Source: Pontibacter ummariensis
Lineage (GTDB): Bacteria > Bacteroidota > Bacteroidia > Cytophagales > Hymenobacteraceae
NCBI RefSeq assembly: GCF_900188175.1
Contig: NZ_FZOQ01000004.1
Span: 124,001-188,000 of the forward strand
Reading direction: 5' to 3'
DNA: 64,000 nt
This document shows, in pieces, positions 61,822 through 64,000 of this stretch. Made by a program: the position numbers and the translations under genes. The stretch's first letter is position 1, and the number at the start of each line of letters is the position of its first letter. A model generated the notes under the pieces. The model had not been told where the DNA came from, did no database searches, and saw only the letters and a list, made by a program, of their open reading frames with translations.

Positions 61822-62103
61822 TTATCTTAGTTCTTTCATAAGCGCCTGTATGTCGCTTTTGCTGAAGTCTAGCTGCTCCAGTACCTGCTCTGCTGTGGTC
61901 CTCTCCTGCTGTGTGGTGTCTTTACTGGTGGCTGCATACAACAGGGCCGCTGCTACAACCTCTGCCTGCTCTGAAGACAGTACTAGCCTCTTGGGTGGCT
62001 GCGCTCCTGCCACTGCCCTTCCTGATCGCTGCCACATGTCCCACACGCTGCGGGGAATACCCATAGGGCTTTTTATGCTGTTCTTTATCGTCCCGTTTTT
62101 CAT
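61822..62103 (-). CDS. Hypothetical phage-element protein
   Basis: 93 residues (KSPMGIPRSVWDMWQRSGRA; SSEQAEVVAAALLYAATSKD). Helical, soluble, no known motif. It overlaps the upstream gene by 4 bp (ATGA), and lies downstream of the tape-measure-like gene in the same direction. Confidence 0.72.
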   Translation of the reverse strand: MKNGTIKNSIKSPMGIPRSVWDMWQRSGRAVAGAQPPKRLVLSSEQAEVVAAALLYAATSKDTTQQERTTAEQVLEQLDFSKSDIQALMKELR

Positions 62104-62393
62104 GGTATGAATGTTATTGCTGTAATCAGTTTTCCTTTTTCATTAACCTCCTGTGCGCCCTCTGTGGATACCCCCTGACGCTTCAGCACATCAAACACCA
62201 GGTTGATGTCGTCCCACTTCAGCTGTTCTACCTCTATGCCTTCTATGCCAGCGTGTACGCCCCTAATGGCTGCTCTTAGCATGGCTTTATACTCCTGATC
62301 CGTCAGTACTACCACATGCTTCTTTTGTGCCAATGGGTTTGGGGTCTGACTTTTACTTTTTTTGGAGTAAAAGTATTCTATAAGCTTTCTCAT
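62100..62393 (-). CDS. Hypothetical phage-element protein
   Basis: 97 residues with a Lys/Ser-rich N terminus (YFYSKKSKSQTPNPLAQKK) and a soluble remainder. No motif recognised. It is between the tape-measure-like gene and the 93-residue gene, coupled to the latter. Confidence 0.72.
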   Translation of the reverse strand: MRKLIEYFYSKKSKSQTPNPLAQKKHVVVLTDQEYKAMLRAAIRGVHAGIEGIEVEQLKWDDINLVFDVLKRQGVSTEGAQEVNEKGKLITAITFIP

Positions 62394-62508
62394 CTCTTGA
62401 TTGTCTTAGTTTAAAAGAGGCAGAGGGGAACAGGTCCGACCTGTTTAATAGCTTGTTCCTTTGCGTCTAAAGTCGCCAGCTAATTCTTTTCGCCCTCTGC
62501 TGTTCCCT

Positions 62509-64000
62509 TTATTGGTTCGCAATAGTGTTTGTCTTAACATCTTTAGCCAGACTGCCCTTAATGTCGCTGATCCTGGTTACCGGGGCCGGTAGCTTGGCCA
62601 TGGCTCTGGCCAGCCTGTCGTAGTCAATGGCTGGAGCTGGAGCGCCTGCCAGGAACTCCCGTGTTGCCGCTGGTAGCTGATAGGTAGGTCCGGTTACCAG
62701 ACCCCCTGTAGCATAGCCGCGTAAGCCTGCCGCCTCGATGCGATGGGCTGTTACCCCGCGCTGGGTGCGCATTCTCTCCAGTTTTTCGACCAGTTCCGGG
62801 TTCTGCTTTACCATCTTAGCAGTAAGTACATATTCTCCTTTGTGGACGATACCCGCGACAGCTGTAGGGGCACCATCACCAGTGTAACCACCTTCATAAA
62901 ACTGTGGCGCCTGTGGTGCATCTCCACTAGAAAGCAGTTGCTTAGCCCGTAACAGGTTAGCGGTAACGGTTGCAATCGTACTGGCCATTGCTACCAGGTT
63001 ACCCGGAAAAGGTACGTCCTGTGAGGCTGCAATACCTTTTGTGATAGCTTCCGCGCTGGCAATACCAATCTGGAACAAGGCCAGGGCTTTCTGGAAGTTT
63101 GCAGACTCCTCTGACTGGTTTGCCATCAGCTGGGCAATATCTCCCAGGGATCCTGCCAGCATGGAGACCGTCTCAAACTCTGCCTGTGCTATCTCCGCTT
63201 TCCTGTCTGCCTCATATTGCCGCTGGGCTACGTTGCGCTCTACATTGGCCTGAGCCTCCTGCAGGATCTGCTCAGCATGGAGCTTACGGGCCGCTGCTTC
63301 CTTCTCTGCCGTTTCCTTGGCTACGGCTACCAGCTTCTCTGCAAACTCTTTTCGGGCTGCGAGTTCCTGCTGATCAAAGCGGGCCTGTATTACCTGCTTC
63401 TGTCTTTCAGTCAGCTCTTTGTTTGACAGCTCTATCTCCATCTCCTTTTTAGCCAGCTCCAGCTTAGCCTCCAGGCGCTCTTTGCTGCCCTCCGCTGTCT
63501 GCAGCACCAACAGCTCCAGTCCTGCTTTCTCATCCTCAATGCGCCTTTTCCGCTCTTCCTGCTCCTTTTCGCTGAGTTCCTTTGCCAGGGCAACACGCTT
63601 AGCCACCGCTTCCTTATTGAGCTGATTCAGCTTGTTGTTCATAGTGGTCTGCATCTCGAGAGAAGATTCCTGCAGCTCATCCAGCGCGGCCTCTGCCTCT
63701 GCCAGTGCGCGGTCTTCGTCATTGCCGTTATAGGTCAGTTTCTGCTCTGCCCTGATCGCTGCCACCTTATCCTGCTGCAGCTTTATCTGCTTCTGCAGCA
63801 AGCCCTGCTCAATGGCCAGGGCCTTCTCAGCAGCGGCCGCTCTTTCCTTCTCTGTCTTGGTCTGGTCTTCAACTATAAAGTTCAGCTCCTTTATCTCTCG
63901 CCTGCTCTTGGAGCGCTCCTTGTTCAGGGCAATCTCTGCTTTCTCAATGCGCTGAAACTCTTTCTCTATCCGGGCCGCTTCAACTGCCACGTTCCCAACC
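62509..64000 (-). CDS. Phage tail tape-measure-like protein, C-terminal part (5' end outside window)
   Basis: The frame is open to the right edge; at least 496 codons are seen and GTG 63990 is internal. The first ~270 residues are a long highly charged coiled coil (for example KEQEERKRRIEDEKAGLELL). A hydrophobic Ala/Gly-rich segment (~275-355, ALFQIGIASAEAITKGIAAS and VAMASTIATVTANLL) and a Gly/Tyr-rich tail with FYEGGYTGDG and GIVHKGEYVLTAKMV follow. This layout is common in tail tape-measure proteins of Bacteroidetes phages and prophages. It would set tail length and pass into the host membrane. Confidence 0.82.
   Translation of the reverse strand, partial: VGNVAVEAARIEKEFQRIEKAEIALNKERSKSRREIKELNFIVEDQTKTEKERAAAAEKALAIEQGLLQKQIKLQQDKVAAIRAEQKLTYNGNDEDRALAEAEAALDELQESSLEMQTTMNNKLNQLNKEAVAKRVALAKELSEKEQEERKRRIEDEKAGLELLVLQTAEGSKERLEAKLELAKKEMEIELSNKELTERQKQVIQARFDQQELAARKEFAEKLVAVAKETAEKEAAARKLHAEQILQEAQANVERNVAQRQYEADRKAEIAQAEFETVSMLAGSLGDIAQLMANQSEESANFQKALALFQIGIASAEAITKGIAASQDVPFPGNLVAMASTIATVTANLLRAKQLLSSGDAPQAPQFYEGGYTGDGAPTAVAGIVHKGEYVLTAKMVKQNPELVEKLERMRTQRGVTAHRIEAAGLRGYATGGLVTGPTYQLPAATREFLAGAPAPAIDYDRLARAMAKLPAPVTRISDIKGSLAKDVKTNTIANQ

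Overview
The window looks like a chromosomal segment of an aerobic member of the Bacteroidota, most likely a Hymenobacteraceae/Pontibacter-like Cytophagales. This rests on family recognition, not on a database search. The signs are sigma-ABfr-type promoters (TTTG, about 20 nt, TAnnTTTG), several PF06580 (LytS/YehU-type) kinases with LytTR regulators, a CzcA-TolC fusion, a TonB-plug/beta-barrel-3 receptor, a Bacteroidetes-type tyrosine recombinase, and dispersed GTCCC...GGGAC intergenic repeats. About 58 kb is core/accessory chromosome. The last ~5.4 kb (58.6-64 kb) is the edge of an integrated phage-like element.

Layout. 1-8 kb: a signalling block with two paralogous histidine kinases (one cut by the window edge, one with a two-component beta-propeller), a lone receiver, a receiver-adenylate cyclase fusion, a frameshifted secreted protein gene, and an HD-PycTM-like membrane protein. 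8-12 kb: MsrB, a D-2-hydroxyacid dehydrogenase with a VOC protein, a metallophosphoesterase and a dodecin. 11.8-18.5 kb: a heavy-metal (probably Cu/Zn) locus with a Cys-rich copper-binding protein, a small Cys-rich secreted protein, a CzcA/CusA-TolC fusion and a His-rich adaptor. 18.5-26 kb: an MBL-fold protein and four secreted esterases. 26-34 kb: two LytS/LytTR systems, alpha/beta hydrolase, DUF7009-like protein and a TDT/SLAC1 transporter. 35-44 kb: SDR, alditol-oxidase-like flavoprotein, quinone-oxidoreductase-like enzyme, small membrane protein, STAS protein, RhlE-like helicase and PPP-type phosphatase. 44-46.4 kb: UmuD-UmuC. 46.6-50.1 kb: a third LytS/LytTR system, with twin promoters carrying the same direct repeats. 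50-58.3 kb: outer-membrane receptor, C45 acyltransferase-like and class-C beta-lactamase-like enzymes, AraC regulator and a Tat-exported TIM-barrel protein. 58.5-64 kb: a tRNA-like RNA gene with its own promoter and terminator, then integrase, small element genes and a tail tape-measure-like protein.

Most notable signals. (1) Two promoters 546 bp apart share a 30-bp block with paired ATCACAT boxes exactly 21 bp apart, each ending 34 bp upstream of its -7 element. One drives the third LytS-type kinase and the other a 47-codon membrane peptide, which suggests an autoregulated LytTR circuit with a small-membrane-protein target. (2) A 133-nt tRNA-Leu-like RNA has an intact acceptor, D arm and T arm but an oversized central region and no assignable anticodon. 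It is flanked by a consensus promoter and a strong terminator and sits beside an integrase. (3) A kinase / receiver-cyclase / HD-PycTM neighbourhood suggests a chromosomal cyclic-nucleotide relay related to Pycsar components. The rest is mostly ordinary chromosomal content.
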